Source of the DNA: Shewanella sp. KT0246
Lineage (GTDB): Bacteria > Pseudomonadota > Gammaproteobacteria > Enterobacterales > Shewanellaceae
Reading direction: 5' to 3'
Length of the DNA stretch: 64,000 nt
Assembly: GCF_019654955.1 (NCBI RefSeq)
Contig: NZ_BPEV01000022.1
Span: forward strand, 1 to 64,000
In this document: positions 27,839 through 37,601 of the stretch, piece after piece
How positions within the stretch are numbered: position 1 is the first letter of the stretch
Layout of the letters: every line of letters starts with the position of its first letter
Made by a program: the position numbers and the translations under genes
Notes under the pieces: generated by a model
What the model saw: the letters and a program-made list of their open reading frames with translations, nothing else
Database searches by the model: none
Told to the model about the DNA's origin: nothing

Positions 27839-28789
27839 TTATTGAGTCAGTAAGCTTTGCTGCGCTGTTTTAATCTCTTGGTAAATATCGGGGGCTAATA
27901 TCGCCCCTTTATGCTGCACGACTTCTCTGGCAACAAGACATGCTTCACCTAACGATGTCTCTATATCATGCTCGCAATTACGGCTCGCAAGATAAGTTCC
28001 AGCAAAAGAGTCTCCTGCTGCAGTCGAGTCAACTTGAATAGGCGCTGGATTAAAAGGTTGATGGGCGATCAACTCACCACACTCATATGCGTAGGTTCCG
28101 TCTAAGCCGCTTTTTACAATAATCTCTTTGGCACCCAAAGATTGGCAATGCAGCATCACTTCAATGGCTGTTTGTTGCCCGTATAAAGCGTCATGTTCTT
28201 CAATACCTGGTAAAGCGATATCACAATGCTGGTATGCAATATCAAACCACGTTTTAGCATGACTGACCGATTGCCACATCGCTTGGCGATAATTAGGGTC
28301 AAAGGCAACCAATGCACCTTTTTGACGTAAAGCTTGAATGAGTTGCATCATTAAGTGCTTATCTTCATCAGCTAAAATACCTAACGAGATACCACTAAAA
28401 AAAACAATATCCACAGAGCCAATTCGTGAAACTAACGCTTCAACCGCTACAACTCCCATCATTTGTGTTGCAGCAGAATCCTTTCGCCAGTAACTAAAAC
28501 TGCGCTCACCTGCATCATCAGTCGCAATCGCATAAATGCCAACTGTCGCGGTATCTATGGTTAACACCGCTTGATCATTAATACACTGTTTTTGCCATGC
28601 TTTTCGCATTGCACCGCTGGTTGCATCATCACCCACTGCAGTAAACAACTGGCAATCGATATTGGCGTTATAGTGTTTTGCGTACACTAATGCATTGTAG
28701 GTATCACCCGCAAATGCCCGTTTTAATAATGATTCTGAATGCTCAGTCAATTCCATCATGCATTCGCCAATCGCTAGAATAGACTTCAT
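27839..28789 (-). CDS. kdgK: PfkB-family 2-keto-3-deoxygluconate kinase
   Basis: A 316-residue ribokinase-type enzyme: 'ILAIGECMMELTE' at the N-terminus, 'FAGDTYNALVYAKH' for substrate binding and the catalytic 'DSTAAGDSFAGTYLA' (about 254-268, Asp base). Known KDG kinases share this form. In anhydrogalactose breakdown the kinase converts 2-keto-3-deoxy-D-gluconate to KDPG. ATG 28789 lies 2 nt beyond the porter's stop codon (a GTG at 28792 overlaps it), so the two are coupled. The later aldolase (eda) is not in the window. Confidence 0.87.
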   Translation of the reverse strand: MKSILAIGECMMELTEHSESLLKRAFAGDTYNALVYAKHYNANIDCQLFTAVGDDATSGAMRKAWQKQCINDQAVLTIDTATVGIYAIATDDAGERSFSYWRKDSAATQMMGVVAVEALVSRIGSVDIVFFSGISLGILADEDKHLMMQLIQALRQKGALVAFDPNYRQAMWQSVSHAKTWFDIAYQHCDIALPGIEEHDALYGQQTAIEVMLHCQSLGAKEIIVKSGLDGTYAYECGELIAHQPFNPAPIQVDSTAAGDSFAGTYLASRNCEHDIETSLGEACLVAREVVQHKGAILAPDIYQEIKTAQQSLLTQ

Positions 28790-28791
28790 CA

Positions 28792-30405
28792 CTACGCTTC
28801 TCTTTTCGCTAATGGCAGAGTGTCATCACTCGTGTCTTTGGTATTTCGAGACAGTAAAATTTCAATTTCTTCAATGGTTTTGTTTTTAGTTTCAGGCATA
28901 ATTTTGAACAACAATACAAACCCTATTGCACCGCAGATTGCATAAAATAAGAAGATTTCGTCGGCTCCAAATACACTCAACTGCCAAGGGAAAAACTGTT
29001 GAACTAAGTAGCTTACAAAACTGGTAATGAATGCAAATACCGGAATGGCAACACCACGAATATGAGTTGGGAATATTTCAGAAAACAATACCCACATGAT
29101 TGGGCCAATTGAGAAATGAAATGCAGCAATAAAGCCAATAATTCCGCCAATAATCAAATTGGCATTTATTGAAGCTGCACTTTGTAATAACTCGCTTTCG
29201 TATAACTTGGCATCAGACTCACCTAACACTGAAATTAACGCCGTTTTAAATTCCACATCACTGTGAAAGACCACATTTGCCATAGAGGTGAGCTCTGACA
29301 CATTCATCTGTCCAGCTAGCGCCACTAACGCTTGATCGGTTAATGAATAAGTTGCTTGGCTAAAGCCCCAGTAACAAGCAAATAAACTGATGGTTGCCGT
29401 TGCAAGCCCCCAAATGACGAGTGGTCTTCTACCTAATCGGTCAATGAGTAATATTGCCACCACAGTAAAGATGATGCTGACTAAACCTACCACTACAGCT
29501 TGAAAGAACGCTGCATCTGTGCCAATACCTAACTGTTCAAATACAGTTGGGGCATAGAACATAATGGCGTTAATACCGGTAATTTGCTGAACAATACCAA
29601 TGGTCAGTCCGATGATCATGACGCCACGTACTTTGCTATCAAATAAGCTTTTAAATAACACCCAAAATGATTCTTTATCATTGTGGCTTTTTAGGCTTTG
29701 TTTGATTTGCGCAATTTCTTCTTCACACTGAGTGGTATTGTTAAACTGATTAATAATGAGTTTGGCTTTTTCTTCTTTACGCTTCATGATCAACCAGCGC
29801 GGGCTTTGAGGAATGTTAAGTAGTAATAAGAACCAAACAATAGCGGGCAAAATTTCAATCCCAAGCATCCAGCGCCATGTTTGAGTGTCTATTTGTAATG
29901 CTGACACCCATGGATGACAACTTTCTGAAAACTCTAAAATGGCAAAATTAGCAAAGTAAGCGATCGATAAACCAACCACTATGTTGATTTGAATGATTGA
30001 CACCAGTTTACCGCGTAAATGAGACGGCGCTATCTCGCCAATATACATTGCGGCAACAGATAAAGAGGTAAATGCTAAACCACCGATAAATCGTGCTATT
30101 ACCAGTGATTCAAAGCTAGTTGCCATGACTGACATCACTGCTGAAATGATATAAATAAATGAGATAATGACTAAGGTTTTTTTACGACCGATTTTGTCAC
30201 AGATGACACCTGTCACCATTAAGGCAAATATCACCCCAAAGCCTGGTGCACTTACCACGGTTCCGATTTCTAAGTCGGTTAAATTAAACTCGGTAGTGAC
30301 AAATCGTACTGTGCCAGATATCAACGCTGCATCTAAGCCGAAAATAAAACCGCCTAATGCCACAACTAGTGCGCAATACAAAACACTGTGACTTTTAATA
30401 ATCAT
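28792..30405 (-). CDS. MFS sugar porter (XylE/GalP type)
   Basis: About 537 residues with twelve membrane segments. The sugar-porter signatures are 'GLDAALISGTVRF', 'GRKKTLVIISFI', 'RFIGGLAFTSLSVAAMYIGEIAPSHLRG', 'QQITGINAIMFYAP', 'DRLGRRPLV' and 'PETKNKTIEEIE'. A loop of about 75 residues after TM9 is longer than in E. coli porters. It likely brings galactose, anhydrogalactose or neoagarobiose into the cytoplasm, since GH117 and the kinase follow in the operon. ATG 30405 is favoured; an in-frame start at 30423 adds six residues. Confidence 0.87.
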   Translation of the reverse strand: MIIKSHSVLYCALVVALGGFIFGLDAALISGTVRFVTTEFNLTDLEIGTVVSAPGFGVIFALMVTGVICDKIGRKKTLVIISFIYIISAVMSVMATSFESLVIARFIGGLAFTSLSVAAMYIGEIAPSHLRGKLVSIIQINIVVGLSIAYFANFAILEFSESCHPWVSALQIDTQTWRWMLGIEILPAIVWFLLLLNIPQSPRWLIMKRKEEKAKLIINQFNNTTQCEEEIAQIKQSLKSHNDKESFWVLFKSLFDSKVRGVMIIGLTIGIVQQITGINAIMFYAPTVFEQLGIGTDAAFFQAVVVGLVSIIFTVVAILLIDRLGRRPLVIWGLATATISLFACYWGFSQATYSLTDQALVALAGQMNVSELTSMANVVFHSDVEFKTALISVLGESDAKLYESELLQSAASINANLIIGGIIGFIAAFHFSIGPIMWVLFSEIFPTHIRGVAIPVFAFITSFVSYLVQQFFPWQLSVFGADEIFLFYAICGAIGFVLLFKIMPETKNKTIEEIEILLSRNTKDTSDDTLPLAKREA

Positions 30406-30581
30406 ATACACATCCACTATCAATTAATTTATCTACTTATGTTTGTGCTGAACAACTTGTTCCAACAATTTGGTATGCTATATAGAACAAATAAATCCAT
30501 TCTCTTAGCCTCTCAACTCGCCAAACCCGTTAACAACTCAGATAACATTACATTAGCATTAACATGAAATAGATAGCAACT

Positions 30582-30593
30582 ATTGTTAACAAT
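30582..30593. promoter_or_regulatory. ATTGTTAACAAT operator, porter side
   Basis: An exact copy of the 12-bp palindrome, 177 bp upstream of the sugar porter start codon and 247 bp upstream of the GH50 start. It is probably a site of the GntR-type regulator encoded at 33.6 kb. Confidence 0.75.
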
Positions 30594-30793
30594 TTACTAA
30601 AAACCAATAGCTCATTGACGTACTTTATATATTCCAAAAGCTCGATAACTTAGTTAACCTACCGTTTTGTCTATACATTTATTTTTGGAAGATTAAATAA
30701 AAGCGTATCCAGTTTGTTACAACACAGCTCGTTTCGAAATTATCACGGCATTTTTCAAATTAACGTATTGCCAATAAAATATTAACAATGTAG

Positions 30794-30805
30794 ATTGTTA
30801 ACAAT
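30794..30805. promoter_or_regulatory. ATTGTTAACAAT operator, GH50 side
   Basis: An exact copy ending 35 bp before the GH50 copy 2 start codon, where binding would block transcription initiation or early elongation. Confidence 0.78.
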
Positions 30806-30840
30806 AAAGTGTTTCTGATTATTGAATTTTAAAATGCACA

Positions 30841-33231
30841 ATGGATATGAACATGATCAATAAATTGAACGTTAAATATGCCCTTACAATGAGCTTGCTT
30901 GCTGTAGCAATTACCCAAAGCTTGGGTTGCCAGAACGATACACAAACTGCCACTGATGTTATCAAGCCTGCTAATACCCTTGATGGCACAAGTGACGCAG
31001 TCCCTCAATCTCAGTCGATGGATTTAGTTAATTTTGATCCTGCTAACAGTGGAATGATTAAACCTGTCGCAGCAGATACATCAGTCACTAATGGTGTCCT
31101 GCACGTTAAATTTAATGCTAAAAATAATAACTACAGTGGCATCAGTATTCAGCCAGAAAAAGCTTGGGATTGGAGTGATTTAACTGACTTTAATTTAGCG
31201 TTTGATATTGTGAATACTGGCGAGCACAGTGTGCAATTATATCTCGATATCAGTGATATAGACGGGTTTAACTATACCCGCACTGTGAATGTTCCGGTGG
31301 GTAATAAAGTGCAAACTTATTATGCAAAAATGGCAGGACACGATCTGGGTGTGATGGACAGCGATCATAAAGTCGAACTTAACTTTACTTCGGGGCTGCG
31401 TTCAAACCCAGATACTTGGGAAAGTGACGAACATCAGTTCACTTCTATGTGGGGTAAAAAGAACCTCAATACCAGTGGCATTGCAAAAATTAACTTAAGT
31501 GTTCAAAGCAACCTACATAACAAATCAATTGATATTAGCCGAATACAAATCAGGCAAAACCCTGAATTTAATCAACAATTCTTAACAGATATCGTCGATA
31601 AGTATGGTCAAAATAATACAACAGACTTCGTAGGTAAGATAACTAACGATCTTGAACTTGAACAACAACGCATAAATGAAGCTAAAACATTCAGTGGTGA
31701 CGTTGCAGCTGACAGAAGCCGTTACGGCGGGTGGTTATCAGGACCTAAGCTTGAAGCAACGGGTTACTTTCGAACAGAGAAAGTGAATGATAAATGGTCA
31801 TTAGTTGACCCTGATGGTTACTTATACTTAGCCACAGGCATTGATATTATCAGGCTGTCTAATTCATCGACCATCACCGGATTTGATTTCAAGCAAGAAT
31901 TTATTGTTCAGCCGACTAAAGACAATGTTACCCCTGAAGACTCTCAAAAACTAAACCGAGTGTCAGATGATGCGATAGCTAGTCGCTTTGTCGCATCGAA
32001 TATGCGAACTGACATGTTCAGTTGGTTACCAAGCTATGACGAACCACTGGGAAAACACTTTGGTTACCGCCGAAGTGCTCACTCAGGGCCATTAAAGCAC
32101 GGTGAAACCTACAGTTTTTATTCAGCAAACCTAGAAAGAAAATACGGTGAACAACCTGAAGGTTACATGCAAGCCTGGGAAGACACCACTGTCAATCGCA
32201 TGCTGAATTGGGGCTTTACGTCGCTAGGTAATTGGACCGACCCGCGTTACTACGACAACAATAAAATTCCTTTCTTTGCCAATGGCTGGATTATCGGAAA
32301 TTACAAAACCGTATCAAGCGGCGATGACTTCTGGGCTCCAATGCCAGATGTATTCGACCCAGAGTTTGAAACCCGTGCCATGGCAACGGCTAAAGTTATC
32401 TACGACGAAGTAAAAGGAAATCCTTGGTGCGTGGGTATATTTGTCGATAATGAAAAAAGTTTTGGTCGTTCAGACAGCACTGAAAGTCGTTACGGTATTG
32501 TGGTCAACACATTAACTAAAGACGGCGCTAACGTGCCAACCAAAGCCGAATTCACTCGATTAATGCAACATAAATACGGTGACATCAGCAAGCTAAACCA
32601 AGCATGGAACAAGTCTATTGCCAATTGGGACGAATTTGATAACGGTATCGACTCCAGTATCAATAATCCTGTCCAAATCACAGATTACGGCATACTGCTG
32701 ACCGCTTATGCTGATAAATACTTCAGCACCGTCAATAAGGCGGTTAAACATTACATGCCTAATCATTTGTATCTGGGTTCGCGATTCCCTGATTGGGGAA
32801 TGCCAAGAGAAGTGGTCAACGCTTCAGCTAAACATGTGGATGTGATTAGCTTTAATTCTTACAAAGAAGGCTTAACGAAAAAGTCATGGGCATTTTTAAA
32901 AGAAATCGATATGCCAAGTATTATCGGTGAGTTTCATATTGGTGCTAAAGATTCAGGTTTATATCACCCTGGGTTAATTTTGGCGTCAGACCAACAAGAC
33001 AGAGCCCAAATGTATAAAGACTATATGAAATCAGTGATTGATAATCCGTACTTTATTGGCGCACATTGGTTTCAATATATCGACTCACCTATCACAGGAC
33101 GCGCATACGATGGAGAAAACTATAATGTCGGTTTTGTCTCTGTCACCGACTCGCCTTACCCTTTTATGGTTAATGCTGCTAAAGAAATAAACCAGCAGAT
33201 GTACCAAAGGCGCTTTGGTAAACAAGAGTAA
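30841..33231 (+). CDS. GH50 beta-agarase lipoprotein (copy 2)
   Basis: A 796-residue GH50 enzyme with a lipoprotein signal (lipobox SLGC, Cys about 30). A CBM-like beta domain occupies about 60-240, then the catalytic barrel. Probable acid/base Glu538 is in 'FVDNEKSFG' and nucleophile Glu697 in 'IIGEFHIGA'. The sequence 'HWFQYIDSPITGRAYDGENYNVGFVSVTD' near the C-terminus is almost the same as in copy 3, so copies 2 and 3 are closer to each other than to copy 1. It is transcribed alone from an operator-bearing promoter and likely releases neoagarobiose at the cell envelope. Confidence 0.9.
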   Translation: MDMNMINKLNVKYALTMSLLAVAITQSLGCQNDTQTATDVIKPANTLDGTSDAVPQSQSMDLVNFDPANSGMIKPVAADTSVTNGVLHVKFNAKNNNYSGISIQPEKAWDWSDLTDFNLAFDIVNTGEHSVQLYLDISDIDGFNYTRTVNVPVGNKVQTYYAKMAGHDLGVMDSDHKVELNFTSGLRSNPDTWESDEHQFTSMWGKKNLNTSGIAKINLSVQSNLHNKSIDISRIQIRQNPEFNQQFLTDIVDKYGQNNTTDFVGKITNDLELEQQRINEAKTFSGDVAADRSRYGGWLSGPKLEATGYFRTEKVNDKWSLVDPDGYLYLATGIDIIRLSNSSTITGFDFKQEFIVQPTKDNVTPEDSQKLNRVSDDAIASRFVASNMRTDMFSWLPSYDEPLGKHFGYRRSAHSGPLKHGETYSFYSANLERKYGEQPEGYMQAWEDTTVNRMLNWGFTSLGNWTDPRYYDNNKIPFFANGWIIGNYKTVSSGDDFWAPMPDVFDPEFETRAMATAKVIYDEVKGNPWCVGIFVDNEKSFGRSDSTESRYGIVVNTLTKDGANVPTKAEFTRLMQHKYGDISKLNQAWNKSIANWDEFDNGIDSSINNPVQITDYGILLTAYADKYFSTVNKAVKHYMPNHLYLGSRFPDWGMPREVVNASAKHVDVISFNSYKEGLTKKSWAFLKEIDMPSIIGEFHIGAKDSGLYHPGLILASDQQDRAQMYKDYMKSVIDNPYFIGAHWFQYIDSPITGRAYDGENYNVGFVSVTDSPYPFMVNAAKEINQQMYQRRFGKQE

Positions 33232-33618
33232 TCCTATCTCTCACCGTTTTACTTTTCATTGATTAACTGACAATGAGTCAATGAAAGTAAAAGTGGTGAT
33301 TCATCAAAACAACTTTGTGAAGTATTTTCCTCCCCATTAAGTACTTCTTTTTTGCTCCAACCGTTTAGGTTGATTGATATCTGATTAGGTCTTCAGATAG
33401 TCCATTGTGCAGCTTGTTAGCAATGTTTGTTGTTAACAATATATCTGCCAATGGGCATTTTTTTGATTTTTTACTCAAAGGTATCAATTTAAACATCATA
33501 AATTCAGTTAGTTACATAATTAATTTGTGTATATTTTTAACAATATGACATTTGACAATTGTAATAAAACGCCTAAGTGTCTAGAATGTTAGAATATTAT
33601 GATCAAACTGGGTATATC
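33232..33618. promoter_or_regulatory. upstream region of the GntR gene
   Basis: 387 bp with no gene. It holds a T-rich stretch after the GH50 stop and the palindrome variant at 33429-33440, which would allow autoregulation of the GntR gene. Confidence 0.6.
33429..33440. promoter_or_regulatory. near-perfect palindrome before gntR-type gene
   Basis: GTTGTTAACAAT has the full TTGTTAACAA core and one outer mismatch. It lies about 180 bp upstream of the preferred GntR start codon. Confidence 0.65.
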
Positions 33619-34236
33619 ATGGCAGCAGCTAAACCAACCAAAATTTTATCGGTAAAAGATCAAATTGCCGACCAATTACGTTCAGATATCATTTCTGGAG
33701 ATTTGGCGCCAAATACCAAATTAAATGAGCAAGAATTAGCAAAACGCTTTGGCCTTTCTCGCGGTCCTATTCGAGACGTAATCCTACAATTGACCAAAGA
33801 AGGTCTGCTCATTTCTAAAAACAACTGTGGCGCGTCGGTCAACAGTATTTTAGAACCGAAACTGCAAAAGTTAATGATCAACCTTCGCCAAAACATCGAA
33901 GTGTATGCCATTGAAAACTTTAAACACAATCCAATAACTGACGATGATGTTGTGCAATTAGAAGCGATACTTGATGAGTTACAAGGCGCGTTTGATAGAG
34001 AAGATTTTACTGAAGTCACAAAAATCGATATCTCGTTCCATAATTACCTTATTTATAAAGCTGGCGGCGAAGATTTAGTTAATATCTGGTATCCATATGT
34101 GATGCGCATGCGCCTTAACTACAAGCGCATTACCAGCAGCTCTGAGTGTGTTGATGAGCATAGAGGAATTTTACAGGCGTTACGTGAAGGCGATATTAGC
34201 CGTGCAGCAAAAGCGATTAAAGCTAACATAAAATAA
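33619..34236 (+). CDS. GntR-family regulator, FadR/FCD subfamily
   Basis: A 205-residue regulator. The N-terminal winged helix (about 10-75) reads 'VKDQIADQLRSDIISGDLAPNTKLNEQELAKRFGLSRGPIRDVILQL'-like in family terms, with the typical 'LSRGPIRDV' recognition helix. The C-terminal FCD helical bundle (about 85-205) carries putative metal ligands 'DISFHNYL' and 'EHRGILQAL'. It is the only regulator inside the agar locus proper and the natural candidate to bind ATTGTTAACAAT; GntR-FCD operators are short palindromes of the form GT..AC. GTG 33577 or ATG 33586 are alternative starts. The inducer could be an anhydrogalactose intermediate (inference). Confidence 0.87.
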   Translation: MAAAKPTKILSVKDQIADQLRSDIISGDLAPNTKLNEQELAKRFGLSRGPIRDVILQLTKEGLLISKNNCGASVNSILEPKLQKLMINLRQNIEVYAIENFKHNPITDDDVVQLEAILDELQGAFDREDFTEVTKIDISFHNYLIYKAGGEDLVNIWYPYVMRMRLNYKRITSSSECVDEHRGILQALREGDISRAAKAIKANIK

Positions 34237-34263
34237 TTACCAAGCCACCATATCTTAATAAAA

Positions 34264-34289
34264 TGGGCAGTATTCACTGCCCTTTTTTA
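34264..34289 (+). terminator. terminator of gntR-type gene
   Basis: The stem GGGCAGT/ACTGCCC with a 4-nt loop and a T-run lies 28 bp after the stop codon. Confidence 0.85.
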
Positions 34290-34316
34290 TTGCCTGGATT
34301 AATGATTATTACCGTC

Positions 34317-34598
34317 TTATTTATTTCTCATTTTATATTGCGTGCTGCAATAGGCCCTATTAACACTGCTAGAACGTAATTTAAGGTGCTTAGTATTGCG
34401 ACCTGACACCCTGCTTCGCCACAAATTAAAACTGCTACGTTTTAAATTTTTTCGCATAAACTGAATAACCGCGCTTTCATTAACACCAAATTGATGAGCA
34501 ATGGCTTCAAATGGTGTTCTATCCTCCCAAGCCATCTCAATGATCCTAGAACGTTCATCATCAGTAAATTGTGCTGTAAACAATGGCTGCTTTATCAT
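34317..34598 (-). CDS. DUF2805 (TIGR03643) family small protein
   Basis: A 93-residue basic protein matching the TIGR03643/DUF2805 pattern: 'FTDDERSRIIEMAWEDRTPFEAIAHQFG', then 'ESAVIQFMRKNLKRSSF' and 'LWRSRVSGRNTKH'. The N-terminal part looks like a small helix-turn-helix. The function is unknown. It faces the GntR gene tail-to-tail and has no clear link to agar metabolism; its C-terminal 25 residues are unlike the family core. Confidence 0.82.
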   Translation of the reverse strand: MIKQPLFTAQFTDDERSRIIEMAWEDRTPFEAIAHQFGVNESAVIQFMRKNLKRSSFNLWRSRVSGRNTKHLKLRSSSVNRAYCSTQYKMRNK

Positions 34599-35011
34599 AG
34601 TTAACCTTTAATGTTTCTCTGCGATATTTAACGTCACGGTAAATTACGCTGTAATTTCAAATCTGGTTTAGTTTTAAGACTGTAAAAATGACAAATTCTG
34701 GATAGTTAACTCATAAAATACCAATACCGATTAAATTTACACATCAAAATTATTCAATCTTTTTTCCGTTAATTCATTGAATCAATTTTTTAATATTACA
34801 ATACAGACACTTAAAACAATAAATAAATCATCGCACCGACATCATTAAAATCAATCACACACAAATTGTTAACAATCACCATTAAACAATGTTAGGTTTA
34901 ATATCTTATTGAGGAGTAATATGTTTGAAGCTGAGTTGTGATATCAAACGAAAGCTTGTTGTCTACGAAGTTATTAAGCCTTGTTTTAGTAAATTTATTT
35001 AAGCGAATACT
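34599..35011. promoter_or_regulatory. divergent region upstream of GH86
   Basis: 413 bp of AT-rich DNA without a gene. It contains the exact palindrome at 34865-34876, followed by about 135 bp of leader before the GH86 start codon. Confidence 0.6.
34865..34876. promoter_or_regulatory. ATTGTTAACAAT operator before GH86
   Basis: An exact copy of the palindrome, 135 bp upstream of the GH86 start codon. Confidence 0.75.
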
Positions 35012-37429
35012 ATGACAAACGTTGACCCAAACGACTTAGGCAGTCGTTATTTTAAAAAAACATTGTTCACCGCAATCATTATCACAAGTTTACTCGGTTG
35101 TGGCTCTTCATCAGAAGAACCTAACCCAGTAGAAAATACCCCACCAGCAGAATCTGAACCTATAACTGACACTTCGCCAGAACCTTTTAGTTTTATGGCG
35201 GTAAATGATGTCGAGTTAAGTACGGCAGTTATATCTGAATCAGTAACAATCACAGGCATTAATGCTGCGACCGATATTAGCGTGACAGGTGGGCAATATT
35301 CGATAAATGGCGGTTTGTACACAGCTGAGGACAGTACCGTTTCTACAGGTGATCAAATCTCACTGCAAGTCACTGCTCCAGATACCGCTCAAACCACTAC
35401 AAGTGTAGAAATTAACGTTGGAGATATCAGTGCGACGTTTACCGTTACAACAGCAGAAGAAACTGCAGCGCCGACACCAGCGTTAACATCATTGATATTT
35501 AATCTCGATACCATTCACAGTATTAACGATCTCAATGTGTTTGATCGTAAGAAATTTATCACCATCCACGCATCCCACACTGAAAACGACTGGTATAACG
35601 TCGGCACAAATGCGTCATCAGACTTAATCACAGAGTTCGCTGAAGGTTATGACGTATATTTTGGTCGTGATACTGGCGGTATGCGCTACCAGCTTAGTTT
35701 ATTGGCTGAATCTGCTACACAAAGTGGCTTTGTCGATGCTGAAATGGCAACCAGTAATGGCGGTAACTCTCGTTGGACTTATAAAACAAACACCGATCAA
35801 AGGGCTGAAACACAAAGACAGCATGAACACCGCAATCTCAATATGGTGGTGGCAGCACAGCAGCACCCTTATTGGCCTGATGGCAAAGATACCGGCCAAG
35901 GCTGGGCATTCTCTCAACTTGATTCAGCTGCAGAACCTTTTGGTACTGCAACGGGTGACTATATGGGGCAATTTGTTGCCAAGTATTTTAATAAAAATGA
36001 TGGTGTTGATATCTACGGTCAACCTAAGCCCAAATACATTGAGGTAATGAATGAGCCACTGTACGAATTAATTGATTTTGCAGAAGACCCTACCACCATT
36101 GAAAAGGTTTTTGAGTTTCATACTAACGTTGCCGCGGCGATTAAAGCGGTAAACCATGACTCATCACTGGCTAACACAGATGTATTAGTTGGCGGCTATA
36201 CCGTGGCTTTTCCTGATTTTGATAAGCAAAACTTTGATCGATGGGAACAAAGGGACAAAGCATTTATCGATATCGCGGGTGAGAATATGGACTTTATCTC
36301 GCTGCATTTATACGACTTCCCCGCATTTCAAAACCGTGAAGAACTCCGCGCTGGGAGTAATATCGAAGCCACTTTCGATATGTTAGAACACTATATGGCA
36401 TTAACTCTGGGTGAAGTTAAACCCTTCATGGTGTCAGAGTATGGGTCACAGGTTCATTCTTTATTTAATCAACCTTGGTTAGCACAACGAGATTGGTACC
36501 ATTTAAGGGCGATTAACAGCCAACTGATGTCATTTTTAGAACGCGCGAATAATATTGAAATGGCCATCCCATTTATTCCAGTAAAAGCAGAATGGGGACG
36601 ATTAAGCGAAACAGTTCCCTATTACGCACGCTTAATGCGCCAAAATAAAGAGATTGAAGGCCAAACAGGTGATGAATACGTTTATACCGATATGGTTAAA
36701 TTTTACCAATTGTGGTCAAACGTTAATGGCACACGCGTAGACAGCTATTCAACCGATCGCGACTTTCAGTTAGACGCTTACGTCGAAGATAATAGCGCAT
36801 ACCTGATAATTAACAGCCTTGAAAAAGAAGTTCAAACCATTGATGTATCTTTACTTGGTATTAATCAAGACAAGATTAGCGACATCATGCTGAAAATTTT
36901 ATTCCACGAAAATGGGACAACCCATTTAGTAGAGTCAGATTTGTCATCAATAGAAGAGCTAAATCAATTAACCATTGCAGCCGAAAGCACAGTCATAATT
37001 GAATTAACGTTTAGCGAAGATATTGAACTGCCACACACGCAAACTGAAACCAAGTATTACGCAGACAGTTATAAACATCCCATCACCGCAGATACCAGTG
37101 CGAGCTTTAACATTAACAATGTTGATATTGCAGAAACTGGCGAAGCAATATTGCGCCTTGGTTTAGGGCGAGAACACGGTAAATCTTTGCAACCCAACGT
37201 CACAATTAATGGTAACCCTGTTGAAATTGATCCTGACTATCGTGGTTACGATCAGTATCAAGACGGCCAAGGTCGTCAGCAATACTTTGGCGTGATTGAA
37301 ATCCCTATCTCTAATGACCACCTGCAGACAGATAACCTCATCACAATCGAATTTGCTGATGACGGAGGATTTATCACTTCTGTCGCCATGCAATATTTTG
37401 CTCACTCTAAAGTCATGCCACGAAATTAA
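35012..37429 (+). CDS. GH86 beta-agarase/porphyranase lipoprotein
   Basis: An 805-residue exported lipoprotein (lipobox LLGC, Cys about 30). Residues about 50-150 look like an Ig-like/bacterial surface domain, followed by the GH86 (beta/alpha)8 catalytic domain with acid/base Glu348 in 'EVMNEPLYE' and nucleophile Glu476 in 'VSEYGSQVH', and two C-terminal beta-sandwich domains. GH86 contains both agarases and porphyranases; the sequence alone does not decide. It is an endo-enzyme acting at the cell surface. The GH16 agarase gene follows 172 bp later. Confidence 0.87.
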   Translation: MTNVDPNDLGSRYFKKTLFTAIIITSLLGCGSSSEEPNPVENTPPAESEPITDTSPEPFSFMAVNDVELSTAVISESVTITGINAATDISVTGGQYSINGGLYTAEDSTVSTGDQISLQVTAPDTAQTTTSVEINVGDISATFTVTTAEETAAPTPALTSLIFNLDTIHSINDLNVFDRKKFITIHASHTENDWYNVGTNASSDLITEFAEGYDVYFGRDTGGMRYQLSLLAESATQSGFVDAEMATSNGGNSRWTYKTNTDQRAETQRQHEHRNLNMVVAAQQHPYWPDGKDTGQGWAFSQLDSAAEPFGTATGDYMGQFVAKYFNKNDGVDIYGQPKPKYIEVMNEPLYELIDFAEDPTTIEKVFEFHTNVAAAIKAVNHDSSLANTDVLVGGYTVAFPDFDKQNFDRWEQRDKAFIDIAGENMDFISLHLYDFPAFQNREELRAGSNIEATFDMLEHYMALTLGEVKPFMVSEYGSQVHSLFNQPWLAQRDWYHLRAINSQLMSFLERANNIEMAIPFIPVKAEWGRLSETVPYYARLMRQNKEIEGQTGDEYVYTDMVKFYQLWSNVNGTRVDSYSTDRDFQLDAYVEDNSAYLIINSLEKEVQTIDVSLLGINQDKISDIMLKILFHENGTTHLVESDLSSIEELNQLTIAAESTVIIELTFSEDIELPHTQTETKYYADSYKHPITADTSASFNINNVDIAETGEAILRLGLGREHGKSLQPNVTINGNPVEIDPDYRGYDQYQDGQGRQQYFGVIEIPISNDHLQTDNLITIEFADDGGFITSVAMQYFAHSKVMPRN

Positions 37430-37442
37430 TCACAAGCTAAAA

Positions 37443-37577
37443 AGACTTCTGCACTCTTACGCGTGAAGAAGTCTATCCATCTTGTCATTTTGGTAGTGTG
37501 CGGTCATTGAAATGACATGATCTATTTCTGCAAGGTAGCAGAAATAGTCAATAACAAGACACTTTATACGTAAAGTG
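37443..37577 (+). promoter_or_regulatory. cluster of inverted repeats in front of GH16
   Basis: Three perfect inverted repeats lie in the 172-bp gap: AGACTTCT/AGAAGTCT (37443-37474, 16-nt loop, perhaps a weak GH86 terminator), CTATTTCTGC/GCAGAAATAG (37522-37547, 6-nt loop), and CACTTTA/TAAAGTG around TACG (37560-37577), 24 bp before the GH16 ATG. They could be an attenuator, an RNA-stability element or operators. There is no ATTGTTAACAAT here. Confidence 0.55.
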
Positions 37578-37601
37578 ATCATTATATAAAAAGGGAAATT
37601 T

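Larger units (their letters stand above)
30406..30840. promoter_or_regulatory. divergent control region (sugar porter operon / GH50 copy 2)
   Basis: 435 AT-rich bp between divergent transcripts, with two exact ATTGTTAACAAT palindromes (30582-30593 and 30794-30805) and no gene. A related TTGTTCCAACAA lies at 30458-30469 but with different half-site spacing. Confidence 0.7.

Noticed and set aside
30458..30469. TTGTTCCAACAA as another operator
   Set aside because: Same reason: the half-site spacing differs by two bases from the ten consistent copies. Kept only as a note in the control-region entry.
35649..36047. Plus-strand ORF of 132 residues inside GH86
   Set aside because: Overlaps the catalytic domain in another frame, with no start context.
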